DNA of 64,000 nt from JBCDCY01 sp039180875 (GCA_039180875.1 JBCDCY010000001.1:248001-312000); one strand, 5' to 3'. Positions 45,787 through 55,391 are shown, counted from the stretch's first letter. A program made the numbers and translations. Notes: generated by a model from the sequence alone, not told the origin.

Positions 45787-46325
45787 GTCGTGGGCTCCGT
45801 GGCGGCGACCGGGTCGATCCCGGCGGCGCGGGCCGCAAGCTCGGCCAAGAGATGGATGACGATCAGGCTGAAGGCGACCGGGATCGCCACGGTGAACCAG
45901 ACCATCGAGAGGTCGATCATCTCCGCATCCCGGGCGGCGGAGCGGGCGAGGAAGCCCCGGGTGATGTCCCCCCGCGCGCTGAAGAACGAATAGTAGAGCA
46001 CCGGCACCGCAAGCAGCAGCACGCCCGCCGCCCGCACGGCCGAGAGCAACAGGCCGCGCCCGCCGCCGATCGCCCTTGCGCCCGGAAACAGCGTCGGATC
46101 GGCCGAGGCGCGGAAGGCGGCGGAGGCGCCCAGCATCCCGGCCCAGACCATGGAGTGGCTGGCCAACTCCTCCGTCCAGATCGGCGGGGCGGAGAGGAGG
46201 TAGCGCGCGATCACCTGCCAGACGGCAGCCGCGACCATCACGATGACCGCAATGGCCGCCCCGGCCAGCGCCAGGCGGTCGAGCCCCGCCGAGAGCCGGC
46301 CGAGACCGCGCGCAACTCCCTGCAT
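45783..46325 (-). CDS. TRAP transporter small permease (DctQ)
   Basis: 180-residue membrane protein with four hydrophobic segments. The DctQ signature appears as V-W-Q-V-I-A-R-Y-L-L and PPIWTEELASHSMVWAGMLGAS. Works with the large permease and binding protein to import an organic acid by ion gradient. Overlaps dctP by one base and the M81 gene by four. Confidence 0.92.
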   Translation of the reverse strand: MQGVARGLGRLSAGLDRLALAGAAIAVIVMVAAAVWQVIARYLLSAPPIWTEELASHSMVWAGMLGASAAFRASADPTLFPGARAIGGGRGLLLSAVRAAGVLLLAVPVLYYSFFSARGDITRGFLARSAARDAEMIDLSMVWFTVAIPVAFSLIVIHLLAELAARAAGIDPVAATEPTT

Positions 46326-47287
46326 CAGCGCCCGGCCGCGTCGAGCCAGAGCTGCACCTGATCGGGCGTCAGCACCCCGTCCTCATAGACGCTCTCCGAC
46401 GCTTCGATGAAAGAGGCCCGCGCCTCGTCCGAGAGCTCCAGCACCTCGATCCCGGCGGCTTTCAGGTCGTCGAGCACCGTGGTGCGGCCCGCCAGCCACT
46501 CCCGATTTGCAGCAGTGGCGAGGCGCACGCCTTCGTCCACGGTCCCGCGCTCCTCGTCCGATAGGCCCTGATACCAGTCTTCCGACGCGATGATGATCCG
46601 CATCGCAGGGGTGATCCGCGCGTCGGTGAAATGGGTGATGAAGTCGGTATGGCCGAACAGCAGCGGCACGATCGGCGGGTTGAGATAGCCGTCGGCGACG
46701 CCGGTCTGCAGGGCATTCGGTACCTCCGACCAGCTTACCATCGTGCCGGTCGACCCCCAGGATTCGTAAAGCGCGATCTGGGTCTCGTCGAGGGCGCGCA
46801 TGCGGAGCGCGCCGATATCCTCCAGCGTCGCGACCGGTTGCTTGGTGTTGAAGATGCCCGACGGCAGGCCGAGGGCCTGGAAGCCGAGCACCCGCACACC
46901 CTCCGGTGTCGTGCCCTCGTTGATCCGGTCGAGCAGCCCATTCTCCTCGATCGCGCGGTCGAAACCAGCGGCATCCTCGAACAGGAAGGGCAGGTAGACG
47001 CCGTAGATCAGCTTGTCGAGCTGGCCCGCCGATTTAACGTCGGACATGGAGATCTCGAGCAGGCCCTGGGAGACCTGGTCGAGCCGCTCCGCCTCCTCAC
47101 CCAGCGCATTGCGGGCGTAGCCCACCGCCTCCATCCCGTTGGCGTTCAGATGATCCTCGAAGGCCTTGGCCCAGACATAGCCGCCCGAATCCTCCTCGTT
47201 CGGCGGAAAGTCGTGGGCGATCTTCACCTCGGCCAGGGCGGGCGTGGCGATCAGCGCGGCCGCGAAAGCGAAAGCAACGGGTCTCAT
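46325..47287 (-). CDS. TRAP transporter substrate-binding protein (DctP)
   Basis: 320-residue periplasmic protein with signal peptide MRPVAFAFAAALIATPALA. The DctP fold shows LGEEAERLDQVSQGLLEISM, the substrate-Arg region ALRMRALDE and WSEVPNALQTGVADGYLNP. The Arg in this family binds a carboxylate, so the ligand probably carries one. It is placed between large and small permease genes rather than first, as is more usual. Confidence 0.92.
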   Translation of the reverse strand: MRPVAFAFAAALIATPALAEVKIAHDFPPNEEDSGGYVWAKAFEDHLNANGMEAVGYARNALGEEAERLDQVSQGLLEISMSDVKSAGQLDKLIYGVYLPFLFEDAAGFDRAIEENGLLDRINEGTTPEGVRVLGFQALGLPSGIFNTKQPVATLEDIGALRMRALDETQIALYESWGSTGTMVSWSEVPNALQTGVADGYLNPPIVPLLFGHTDFITHFTDARITPAMRIIIASEDWYQGLSDEERGTVDEGVRLATAANREWLAGRTTVLDDLKAAGIEVLELSDEARASFIEASESVYEDGVLTPDQVQLWLDAAGR

Positions 47288-47307
47288 CTTCTCTCCTCCC
47301 CAAATGG

Positions 47308-48597
47308 TTAACCCCCGACAGCGAACCCCAAGGCACGCGGCAAGGCCAGTGAAATTTCAGGAACGGCGACCAGCAGGCCGAGGACCACAAGCTCCACCAG
47401 CACGAAGGGCAATGTTGTCCAGGCAAGGCGCCAGTAGTTCACGCCGGTCACCGTGGAGACCACCAGCAGGCAGCCGCCGAGGGGCGGCGAGACCAGGCCG
47501 ATGCAGAGGTTGAAGCAGATGACGATGCCGAGATGGGTGGGATCGGCCCCCTGGGCCAGGGCCACCGGCGCCAGGAGCGGCACCAGCAGCGCCAGCGCCA
47601 CGGGGATGTCGAGCACCATGCCGGCCAGGATGAACATCACGTTCATCGCCAGCATGAATTCCAGGGGGCCAAGGCCCCAGTCCGTCACCGTCTCCGCGAT
47701 GGCCTCCGGCAACTTCTCGAGCGCGCCGAGATGGCCGAGGGCGGCGACCGCGGTCAGGATCATGAAGATCGAGCCGGTGAGCATCGCGGTGCGCACCAGG
47801 CTCTGGACCAGGCCGGCCCGCGTCAAACCCTCGTAGAACAGGCCGGCGCCGAGGGCCGCGAGCACTGCGATCGCCGCCGCCTCCGTCGGGGTCATCCAGC
47901 CGAGCACGATGCCGCCGAGGATGATCGCCGGCAGCGACAGGGCGGGGAGGGAGCGGAGGAAGGTGGGGCCGAGGGCCGGCGCCTCCTCCCGCGACAGGCG
48001 GGGATGGCCGCCCCGCCAGGCGGCGATGGCGTTGGTCACGAACAGCGCCCCGGCCAGCAGCAGGCCCGGCACGATCCCCGCCATGAACAGCGCAGTGACC
48101 GAGGTCTGCATCAGGGCGCCGTAGAAGATCAGGATGATCGACGGCGGCACGATCGGCCCGATGATGGCCGAGGCCGCGGTGATCGCGCCGGCATAGGTCG
48201 CCGAATAGCCCTGGCTCCGCATCGCCGGCACCAATGTGTTGGAGAGCGCCGCCGCATCCGCGATGGCCGAGCCCGAGATGCCGGCGAAGAACACGCTCGT
48301 CATCACGTTCACATGGCCGAGCCCGCCTGTCAGCCGCCCGACCAAGGCCATGGAGAGGTCGATCAAGGCCCGAGTCACGCCGCCACGGTTCATGATCTCG
48401 CCGGCCAGGATGAAGAGCGGCATCGCCATGAGCGCAAAGACGTCGATCTGGCTGAAGATCTTCTGCGGCAGGATCGCGAGATAGCGCTCGTTACCCGTCG
48501 CCAGGAACGCCAGAACCGTCGTGCCGCCAATGACATAGGCAAGCGCCGCGCCCGAGAGGAGCAGAACCAGCGCCGCGATCGGAAGGGGCCAGATCAT
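47308..48597 (-). CDS. TRAP transporter large permease (DctM)
   Basis: 429-residue permease with about 12 segments. Family landmarks: MPLFILAGEIMNRGGVTRALID, FFAGISGSAIADAAAL, GPIVPPSIILIFYGAL and GLVSPPLGGCLLV. The ATG at 48597 overlaps the FAD oxidoreductase stop (ATGA); the frame stays open upstream but is non-coding there. Confidence 0.93.
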   Translation of the reverse strand: MIWPLPIAALVLLLSGAALAYVIGGTTVLAFLATGNERYLAILPQKIFSQIDVFALMAMPLFILAGEIMNRGGVTRALIDLSMALVGRLTGGLGHVNVMTSVFFAGISGSAIADAAALSNTLVPAMRSQGYSATYAGAITAASAIIGPIVPPSIILIFYGALMQTSVTALFMAGIVPGLLLAGALFVTNAIAAWRGGHPRLSREEAPALGPTFLRSLPALSLPAIILGGIVLGWMTPTEAAAIAVLAALGAGLFYEGLTRAGLVQSLVRTAMLTGSIFMILTAVAALGHLGALEKLPEAIAETVTDWGLGPLEFMLAMNVMFILAGMVLDIPVALALLVPLLAPVALAQGADPTHLGIVICFNLCIGLVSPPLGGCLLVVSTVTGVNYWRLAWTTLPFVLVELVVLGLLVAVPEISLALPRALGFAVGG

Positions 48598-49727
48598 CCC
48601 CGGCCGGCGAGCCGCGCGGGCGAGATCGTCGCCGTCTCGAGCCCCTGGTCGACCACGTCCGCCGGCAGGTCGCGACCAAGCGCCAGGGCCGCCGCCACCC
48701 GCCCGGCCGCCGGCGCACTTTGGATGCCGTAGCCGCCCTGACCCGCCAGCCAGAAAAAGCCCGGCGCCCGGGGGTCGAAGCCGATGACCGGGCATTTGTC
48801 CCGCGCGAAGCTGCGCAGCCCTGCCCATTTGTGCTCGATCCGCCGGACGCTCAGGTCGAAGGCCCGCTCGATCCGGTCGACGCAGAGCGCGATGTCGAGC
48901 TCTTCGGGCTGGGCATCGCAGGGCTCGGACGGCGTCTCGTCGGCGGGAGAGATCAGCAGCTTGCCGGCCTCGGGCTTCAGGTAGAACCGCTCCTCCACAT
49001 CGACGGCCATGCGCCAGGGGCTGGGATCGATGCCTTCGGGCGCCGCGACGATCAGGGCCGTGCGCCGCTTGGGCGTGATCGGCGCGGGGGCGAGGCCGGC
49101 AAGGACGGCCACCTGGTCGGCCCAGGCGCCGGCGGCATTAACGACGGCGGCGGCCCGGATCTCTCCCACCCGGGTCGTGAGCCGCCAGCCCGCGCCATCG
49201 GGGGCAAGTGCCGTGAGCCCGGCATCGCAGGTGAGCGTGCCGCCGAGCGCCCGGAAACGGCGCAGATAGCCCTGGTGCAGCGCATCGACGTCGATGTCCT
49301 GGGCCTCGTCATCGCAAATCGCCTCCGCCAGGTACTCGGGCCGGAGAAGCGGCAAGAGCTCCGCTGCCCTGGGCGGCGGAATGCGAGAGATCGCGGCGCC
49401 CGGGCCGAGGTCCCGGACGAAAGCCTCCGCCGCTTCCCCCTGATCCGGCCGGACCAGGAAGAGCGTGCCCCGGGGCTGCAAGAGGGGCGTATCTGAAAAC
49501 CCCTCCGGCGGGTCGAGGTAGAAAGCCTCCGACGCCCGCGACAGCGCCCGGATCGGCTTCGGCCCATAGGTCTTGGAGAACAGCGCAGCAGAGCGGCCGG
49601 TGGTGTGATAGCCGGGCTGGGCCTCCATCTCCAGCAGCAGCACCCGCGCCTCCGCCGCCATCTCGGCCGCGGCAGAGGCCCCGGCGATGCCCGCCCCGAT
49701 CACCGCGATGTCGTAGCTCTTCGCCAT
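48594..49727 (-). CDS. FAD-dependent oxidoreductase, DAO (D-amino acid dehydrogenase-like) family
   Basis: 377 residues. The N-terminal Rossmann motif is VIGAGIAGASAAAEM (8-22) followed by an acidic E at the end of strand 2; H-T-T-G-R-S-A-A-L-F marks the FAD-contact turn, and GQGGYGIQSAPAAG is the C-terminal flavin motif. DAO family members oxidise D-amino acids, glycine or sarcosine-type amines. First gene of a six-gene operon; oxidative deamination of the imported product is an inference. Confidence 0.88.
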   Translation of the reverse strand: MAKSYDIAVIGAGIAGASAAAEMAAEARVLLLEMEAQPGYHTTGRSAALFSKTYGPKPIRALSRASEAFYLDPPEGFSDTPLLQPRGTLFLVRPDQGEAAEAFVRDLGPGAAISRIPPPRAAELLPLLRPEYLAEAICDDEAQDIDVDALHQGYLRRFRALGGTLTCDAGLTALAPDGAGWRLTTRVGEIRAAAVVNAAGAWADQVAVLAGLAPAPITPKRRTALIVAAPEGIDPSPWRMAVDVEERFYLKPEAGKLLISPADETPSEPCDAQPEELDIALCVDRIERAFDLSVRRIEHKWAGLRSFARDKCPVIGFDPRAPGFFWLAGQGGYGIQSAPAAGRVAAALALGRDLPADVVDQGLETATISPARLAGRG

Positions 49728-49840
49728 GGCCGCGCCCCGCTCCCCGGCGCAAGCTTAGGCGGCTTTTGCCATGCGCAAAAGCCGTTGCCGCGGTGGCCGA
49801 TCAGCAGTGGTCAGGTGATGGGATCGGGGGGTGGGATCGT

Positions 49841-49868
49841 GGCCCCAACCGCGCGTGCGGTCGGGGCC
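49841..49868. terminator. Hairpin behind infB
   Basis: GGCCCC...GGGGCC and ACCGC...GCGGT nest into one long stem (49841-49868) just behind the infB stop (49880, minus). No clear T-run. It separates infB from the FAD oxidoreductase gene downstream. Confidence 0.5.
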
Positions 49869-49879
49869 AAGAGCAGGAT

Positions 49880-52417
49880 CTAGGCCAGGACGCGCTCGAC
49901 CTCTTCGGTCTCGAAGATCTCGATGACGTCGTCCTCGCGGATGTCCTCGTAGTTCTCGAAGGCCATGCCGCATTCCTGGCCGGCGCGGACCTCCGCCACC
50001 TCGTCCTTGAAGCGCTTCAGGGTCTTCAGCGTGCCCTCGTGGATCACCACGTTGTCGCGCAGCAGGCGGACGCCGGCGGCCCGGCGGGCCACGCCCTCCG
50101 TCACTTCGCAGCCGGCGACGCGGCCGACGCCGGTCACCTTGAAGACCTGCTTGATGGTCGCGTAGCCGATGAAGGTCTCGCGCACCTCGGCCGACAGCAG
50201 GCCCGAGGCCGCTTGTTTCACGTCGTCCACCAGGTCGTAGATGATGGAGTAGTAGCGGATCTCCACACCCTTCTGGTTGGCGCCCTCGCGCGCCGGCGCG
50301 TTGGCGCGGACGTTGAAGCCGATGATCGGCGCGTTCGAGGCTTCGGCCAGCGTCACGTCGGACTCGGTGATGGCGCCGACGCCGGAATGCAGCACGCGGA
50401 CCTGCACCTCCTCATTGCCGACTTTCTCCATCGCCTGCACGATCGCCTCGGCCGAGCCCTGCACGTCAGCCTTCACCACGATCGGCAGCACCTTGACGTC
50501 GGCATCGGCCTTGGCCTGGGCCAGCAGTTGGTCGAGGGAGACGCCGGCGCCCAACGTCGCCTTCTTCTCCTTCGCCAGGCGCTCGCGATATTCCGCGATC
50601 TCCCGCGCCTTGGCCTCGCTCTCGACCACGTTCAGCACGTCGCCGGCCTGGGGGGTGCCGTTCAGGCCCAGAACCTCCACCGGCTCGGACGGGCCGGCTT
50701 CGTTCACCCGCTCACCCTGGTCGTTGACCAAGGCGCGGACCTTGCCCCACTGCTCACCCACGACGAAGATATCGCCGCGGTTGAGCGTGCCGTTCTGCAC
50801 CAGCACCGTAGCGACCGGGCCGCGGCCGACATCGAGCTGGGCCTCGATCACCGCGCCCTCAGCCGCGCGGGCCGGGTTGGCCTTCAGCTCCAGCAACTCG
50901 GATTGCAGCGCAATGGTCTCGAGCAACGTATCGAGCCCGTCGCCGGTGATGGCCGAGACCTCGACGTCCAGCACCTCGCCCGACATCTTCTCGACGATCA
51001 CCTCGTGCTGCAGCAGCTGGGTGCGGACCTTGTCCGGGTCCGCCCCCGGCTTGTCGATCTTGTTGATCGCCACGATCATCGGCACGCTGGCCGCCTTGGC
51101 ATGGCTGATCGCCTCGATCGTCTGGGGCATCACGCTGTCGTCGGCCGCCACGACCAGCACCACGATGTCGGTCACATGAGCGCCGCGGGCGCGCATCGAG
51201 GTAAAGGCCGCGTGGCCCGGCGTGTCGAGGAAGGTGAGCGGCGTGCCGCCCTCCGTCGTGATCTGGTAGGCGCCGATATGCTGGGTGATGCCGCCGGCCT
51301 CGCCCGAGGCGACGGTGGTCTGGCGGATCGCATCCAGCAGCGAAGTCTTGCCGTGGTCGACATGGCCCATGATGGTCACGACCGGCGGGCGAGAGGCGAG
51401 ATCCTCTTCCCGATCGTCCTCGGTCGCGATCGCGGCCTCGACGTCGGATTCGGAGACGCGGCTCACCTTGTGGCCGAACTCCTCGACGATCAGCTGGGCC
51501 GTGTCGGCGTCGATCACCTGGTTCTGGGTCGCCATGATGCCGTTCTGCATCAGCGACTTCACCACAGCGGCCACCCGCTCCGCCATCCGGTTGGCGAGCT
51601 CCTGCACGGTGATCGTGTCGGGGATCTGGACGGAGCGCACCACCTTCTCATGGCTTTCGGCGCCGCCCATCTGGCGACGACGCTCCTTCTCCTGCCGGCG
51701 CTTCAGCGCGGCGATGGAGCGCTGGCGGCCGCCTTCGGCGCCACCGGTCGCCTGGGCAATGGTCAGCTTGCCGGCGCGCCGGCGCCCGTCGTCGCGGCCC
51801 CTTGGGGTGCGGCGGGGCGCCTCGGCCGGCTTGTCGGCGGCGCGCTTGCTCGGCCCGCGGGCCGCGGCACCCCGCGCCTCCGTCGCCTGCACCTCGGCCG
51901 GGTCGGCGGCCACATCGGCCGTCTTCGACTTGGTGGCAGCGCGGGCATCGGCGGCGTCGCGGCGGGCCTTCTCCTCTTCCTCGCGGCGCTTGGCTTCTTC
52001 AGCCTCGCGGGCGGCAAGCTCGGCCTGCTCCTTCTCCTCGCGCTCGCGCGCTTCCTTTTCCTCGCGCAGGCGGTCGAGCTCTTCCTTGCGGCGCTTCTCT
52101 TCCTCGACCTCCTTGGCGCGGCGGTCGGTCTCCTTGGCCAACGCCTCCTGCAAGGCGCGCTTGCGCCGCTCGAATTCCGGATTGGCGGCCGAGCTGCCGG
52201 AGCCGTTCTTGCCACCGGGAGAGACCGGCGGCGCCTTCGGCTGGCCCGAGCCGGCGGCGGTTCCCGCCGCGCCCGGCTTCGGCACCACGACACGCTTGCG
52301 CTTCTTCTCGACCAGGACCGACTTCGATCGACCGTGAGAGAAGCTCTGGCGGACATGACTGGTCTGCGTGCCGCCCCCGCGGCCACCCGCTGTGCGTCCG
52401 CCGCTTTTATCGCTCAT
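49880..52417 (-). CDS. infB: Translation initiation factor IF-2
   Basis: 845-residue GTPase delivering fMet-tRNA to the ribosome. Residues about 15-270 form a long charged, low-complexity N-terminal region (Lys/Arg/Glu/Ala repeats). The G domain begins near 340: GHVDHGKTSLLDAI, DTPGHAAFTSMRARG and NKIDKPGADP. EF-Tu-like and IF2-type C-terminal domains follow (CEVTEGVARR, DEVAEVRAGQECGM). ATG at 52417 is chosen (MSDKSGG) because IF2 proteins of this class start in this way; the frame extends upstream. Downstream of the YlxR-type gene. Confidence 0.97.
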   Translation of the reverse strand: MSDKSGGRTAGGRGGGTQTSHVRQSFSHGRSKSVLVEKKRKRVVVPKPGAAGTAAGSGQPKAPPVSPGGKNGSGSSAANPEFERRKRALQEALAKETDRRAKEVEEEKRRKEELDRLREEKEAREREEKEQAELAAREAEEAKRREEEEKARRDAADARAATKSKTADVAADPAEVQATEARGAAARGPSKRAADKPAEAPRRTPRGRDDGRRRAGKLTIAQATGGAEGGRQRSIAALKRRQEKERRRQMGGAESHEKVVRSVQIPDTITVQELANRMAERVAAVVKSLMQNGIMATQNQVIDADTAQLIVEEFGHKVSRVSESDVEAAIATEDDREEDLASRPPVVTIMGHVDHGKTSLLDAIRQTTVASGEAGGITQHIGAYQITTEGGTPLTFLDTPGHAAFTSMRARGAHVTDIVVLVVAADDSVMPQTIEAISHAKAASVPMIVAINKIDKPGADPDKVRTQLLQHEVIVEKMSGEVLDVEVSAITGDGLDTLLETIALQSELLELKANPARAAEGAVIEAQLDVGRGPVATVLVQNGTLNRGDIFVVGEQWGKVRALVNDQGERVNEAGPSEPVEVLGLNGTPQAGDVLNVVESEAKAREIAEYRERLAKEKKATLGAGVSLDQLLAQAKADADVKVLPIVVKADVQGSAEAIVQAMEKVGNEEVQVRVLHSGVGAITESDVTLAEASNAPIIGFNVRANAPAREGANQKGVEIRYYSIIYDLVDDVKQAASGLLSAEVRETFIGYATIKQVFKVTGVGRVAGCEVTEGVARRAAGVRLLRDNVVIHEGTLKTLKRFKDEVAEVRAGQECGMAFENYEDIREDDVIEIFETEEVERVLA

Positions 52418-52424
52418 TCCCGTC

Positions 52425-53075
52425 TCATTCCTTTCGTGCCGGGCCCCCACCGGCGAGGTGGTCGGACGACCCTTCGCCCAACCCATCCATGCGCAACCCA
52501 GATAGGCGCGCGGCGTCTCTCAGAACCCGCTCCGTGAGACCACCCGCATCAAGCGCGGCATGTATCACACGATCGCGGGCAAATGCCAAACCCAATTCGG
52601 CGCTGGAGAGCGCCGTGATCCGCGGCACGTCGGCCGCCAGCGGGCGCAGCTTCGCCTTGCCCTGGGCCGAGCCGTCAAAGGCCTCGATGAGCGCCCCCGC
52701 CGGCCCGCTTGCGAGGCGCGCTCGCACCTTCTCGAACCCCGCCACGGCGCCGCCGGCCTTGCGCGCCATGCCGATCAGATCGATCAGCCGCGCGATCAGC
52801 AGCGCCGTCACCCGATCGGTCAGCTCCGGCGCGACGGTGACCTCGGCCCGGGCTGCCCGGGCGAAGAGACTGCGCTTCACCGCCCGGTCCAATGCCTCGC
52901 GCCGGGCGCTCACCCAGATGCCGCGCCCCGGCAGCTTTTCGGCCAGATCCGGCAGCACCGTCCCATCCGGCCCGACGACGAAGCGGATGAGCCCCACGGT
53001 CTCCCCGGACTGGCCGGTGGCGATACAGCGCCGCTCCGGCCCCTCTCGCGTCCGCCGGGCGCCGCCGCGGGTCAT
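52425..53075 (-). CDS. RNA-binding protein, YlxR (DUF448) fused to an L7Ae-like domain
   Basis: 216-residue protein. The N-terminal YlxR domain has ERRCIATGQSGETVGLIRFV and LPGRGIWVSARREALDRAV. The C-terminal half (LIARLIDLIGMARKAGGAVAGFEKV) is an L7Ae/YlxQ-like RNA-binding domain, a fusion typical of alphaproteobacteria. It lies between nusA and infB, as usual, and is thought to act in transcription-translation control. ATG at 53075; 37-base gap from nusA and 7 bases to infB. Confidence 0.9.
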   Translation of the reverse strand: MTRGGARRTREGPERRCIATGQSGETVGLIRFVVGPDGTVLPDLAEKLPGRGIWVSARREALDRAVKRSLFARAARAEVTVAPELTDRVTALLIARLIDLIGMARKAGGAVAGFEKVRARLASGPAGALIEAFDGSAQGKAKLRPLAADVPRITALSSAELGLAFARDRVIHAALDAGGLTERVLRDAARLSGLRMDGLGEGSSDHLAGGGPARKE

Positions 53076-53112
53076 CCCGATATCGCCCCTGTCTGCCGGG
53101 CTGCGCGGAAGC

Positions 53113-54747
53113 TCAAGCGGTCGCCGGATCGGCTTCCTCCTCGGCCTCTTCCGCCTCGGCCTCGGCCGCTTCGGCCGCACGCTGGGCCGCCATCTCCTCG
53201 GGATCGACCCAGCCGAGCAGCACCCGCGCCGTCATCACCAGATCGCGGGCCTCCTCCAGGCTCATGTCGAAGCTTTCGAGAAGGCCGTCGTCCTTCACGC
53301 GCTTGCCGTCGACGGTGGTGTAGCCGCCTGCGAGCTCCCAATCGGCGCAGCGGGCGAACTCCTCCAATGTCTTGATACCGTCTTTGGCGAGCGCCAATAC
53401 CATTTGGGGTGTCAGGCCCTCGAATTCAAACAGGCTGTCCTCGACGCCCAGCTCGCGCGCCTCTTCGATCGCCCGGGCGTTCAGCACCTCGAGCGCATCG
53501 CGGGCGCGGGCCTGCAGCTCTTCCGCCGTCTCCTCGTCGAAGCCGTCGATGCCGGTCAGTTCGTCGATCTCGACATAGGCGACCTCCTCGAGGGTGGTGA
53601 AGCCCTCCGAGACCAGGAGCTGGGCCACCATCTCGTCCGCGTCGAGGGCGGCCATGAACAGGCGGGAGCGTTCGGTGAACTCGGCCTGGCGGCGCTCGCT
53701 CTCCTCCGCCTCGGTCATGATGTCGATGTCCCAGCCGGTGAGGTGGGAGGCGAGGCGCACATTCTGCCCGCGCCGGCCGATGGCGAGGCTGAGCTGCTCG
53801 TCCGGCACCACCACCTCGATCCGCTCGGCATCCTCGTCCATCACCACCTTGGTGACCTCGGCCGGCTGCAGCGCGTTCACCAGGAAGGTCGCGGTGTCCT
53901 CGGACCAGGGGATGATGTCGATCTTCTCGCCGTTCAGCTCGTTCACCACCGCCTGCACCCGGCTGCCGCGCATACCGACGCAGGCGCCCACCGGGTCGAT
54001 GGAGTTGTCGTAGGAGATCACGCCGATCTTCGCCCGGCTGCCCGGGTCGCGGGCCACCGCCTTGATCTCGATGATGCCGTCATAGATCTCCGGCACCTCC
54101 ATCTTGAAGAGCTCGGCCATGAACTCCGGCGCCGTGCGGGAGAGGAAGATCTGCGGCCCCCGCGTCTCAGACCGCACCTCGCGCACATAGGCGCGGATCC
54201 GGTCGTTGTTGCGAAACGGCTCCCGCGGGATCATCTGGTCGCGGCGCAGCACCGCCTCGCCCCGGCCTACGTCGACGATGACGTTGCCGTATTCGATGCG
54301 CTTGACGATGCCGTTGATGATCTCGCCGACCCGGTCCTTGAACTCCTCGTACTGGCGGGCGCGCTCGGCCTCGCGCACCTTCTGCATGATGACCTGTTTG
54401 GCCGATTGGGCGCCGATCCGGCCGAACTCCATGGGTGGCAGGGAATCGCGGAACTCCGTGCCGATCTCGGCGTCGGACTTCATCGCCTGGCCTTCTTCGA
54501 GCGTCAGATCGGCGGAGGGGTTCTCGACCTCTTCGACCACGGTGCGCACCCGCTCCATCGTCAGATCGCCCGATTTGCGGTCGATATGGGCCCGGATGTC
54601 GTAGTCGGCGCCGTAGCGCTGGCGCGCGGCCTTGGCGAGGCTTTCCTCCATCGCCTCGATCACCAGTTCCGGGTCGATCAGCTTCTCCCGCGCGACAGCG
54701 TCGGCGATTTGCAGCAGTTCGAGGCGGTTGGCGGTCACCGTGGCCAT
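53113..54747 (-). CDS. nusA: Transcription termination/antitermination factor NusA
   Basis: 544 residues. N-terminal RNA-polymerase-binding domain, S1 domain (GEIINGIVKRIEYGNVIVDVG), two KH domains (IGVISYDNSIDPVGACVGMRG and LAIGRRGQNVRLA) and two C-terminal acidic helix-hairpin-helix repeats (LVSEGFTTLEEVAYVE; LAKDGIKTLEEFARC). ATG at 54747. Follows rimP by 3 bases. Confidence 0.97.
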   Translation of the reverse strand: MATVTANRLELLQIADAVAREKLIDPELVIEAMEESLAKAARQRYGADYDIRAHIDRKSGDLTMERVRTVVEEVENPSADLTLEEGQAMKSDAEIGTEFRDSLPPMEFGRIGAQSAKQVIMQKVREAERARQYEEFKDRVGEIINGIVKRIEYGNVIVDVGRGEAVLRRDQMIPREPFRNNDRIRAYVREVRSETRGPQIFLSRTAPEFMAELFKMEVPEIYDGIIEIKAVARDPGSRAKIGVISYDNSIDPVGACVGMRGSRVQAVVNELNGEKIDIIPWSEDTATFLVNALQPAEVTKVVMDEDAERIEVVVPDEQLSLAIGRRGQNVRLASHLTGWDIDIMTEAEESERRQAEFTERSRLFMAALDADEMVAQLLVSEGFTTLEEVAYVEIDELTGIDGFDEETAEELQARARDALEVLNARAIEEARELGVEDSLFEFEGLTPQMVLALAKDGIKTLEEFARCADWELAGGYTTVDGKRVKDDGLLESFDMSLEEARDLVMTARVLLGWVDPEEMAAQRAAEAAEAEAEEAEEEADPATA

Positions 54748-54750
54748 GTC

Positions 54751-55326
54751 TCAGCGTCCTTCTTGCTCGGCGGCCGGGGCCGCGCTGTCGGTCGTTTTGG
54801 GATGGGTGTCGAGGGTCGGCGCGTTCGGGCGCTGGCGCAGGCTCTCGGCGATCAGGGCGTCGTTCAGCACGAGCTTGGCATCGGCCAGCCAGTCGAAGGC
54901 GAGGCCGATCGTGCCCTCGGCGATCTCGACCAGCACCTCGCCGTCCTCGACACCGGCGAGCGTGCCCTTGAAGCGCTTCCGCCCGTCGATCGCCTCAGCC
55001 GTCTCGAGCTTCGCCTCGAAACCGGCCCAGCGCTCGAAATCCTTCAATCGGGTGAGCGGCCGGTCGATGCCGGGGGAGGAGACCTCGAGCACATATTCGC
55101 TCTCAATCGGGTCGGCGACGTCCAGCACGGCGGAGACGGCGCGGGAGATGTCGGCGCAATCGTCCACCTCGATACCGCCGCCCGGCCGGTCGGCCATGAT
55201 CTGCACCTGCTTCGACTTGCCGCCCATGAAGCGGATGCGGATGAGCTCATAGCCCATGCCCTCGATCGTCGGGCCGACGATCTCCGCCAGCCGCCGGTCG
55301 ATGGCAGCCTTGGCGATCAGGGTCAT
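54751..55326 (-). CDS. rimP: Ribosome maturation factor RimP
   Basis: 191-residue 30S assembly factor. The alpha/beta N-terminal domain (GPTIEGMGYELIRIRFMGGK) and the SPGIDRPL motif (EVSSPGIDRPLTRLKDFERW) are diagnostic; the SH3-like C-terminal part follows. The ATG at 55326 is taken; a GTG at 55368 falls on the T-run of the leader terminator and is unlikely. First gene of rimP-nusA-ylxR-infB. Confidence 0.94.
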   Translation of the reverse strand: MTLIAKAAIDRRLAEIVGPTIEGMGYELIRIRFMGGKSKQVQIMADRPGGGIEVDDCADISRAVSAVLDVADPIESEYVLEVSSPGIDRPLTRLKDFERWAGFEAKLETAEAIDGRKRFKGTLAGVEDGEVLVEIAEGTIGLAFDWLADAKLVLNDALIAESLRQRPNAPTLDTHPKTTDSAAPAAEQEGR

Positions 55327-55368
55327 GGAGGGGCTCACGGCGGGGTCGATCCTCTGGTCTTCAGGCAC

Positions 55369-55391
55369 AAAAAAACGGGCCAGCGGCCCGT
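55369..55391 (-). terminator. Intrinsic terminator in the rimP leader (candidate attenuator)
   Basis: On the minus strand: ACGGGCC, loop GCT, GGCCCGT and seven T, ending 42 bases ahead of the rimP start. No minus-strand gene lies upstream to be ended by it (the neighbour at 55532 is on the plus strand). So it most likely ends the leader of the nusA operon itself, and could allow NusA-dependent autoregulation. Confidence 0.75.

Noticed and set aside
55327..55368. A longer RimP from a GTG at 55368
   Set aside because: That codon is on the T-run of the leader terminator and the extra residues have no family similarity.
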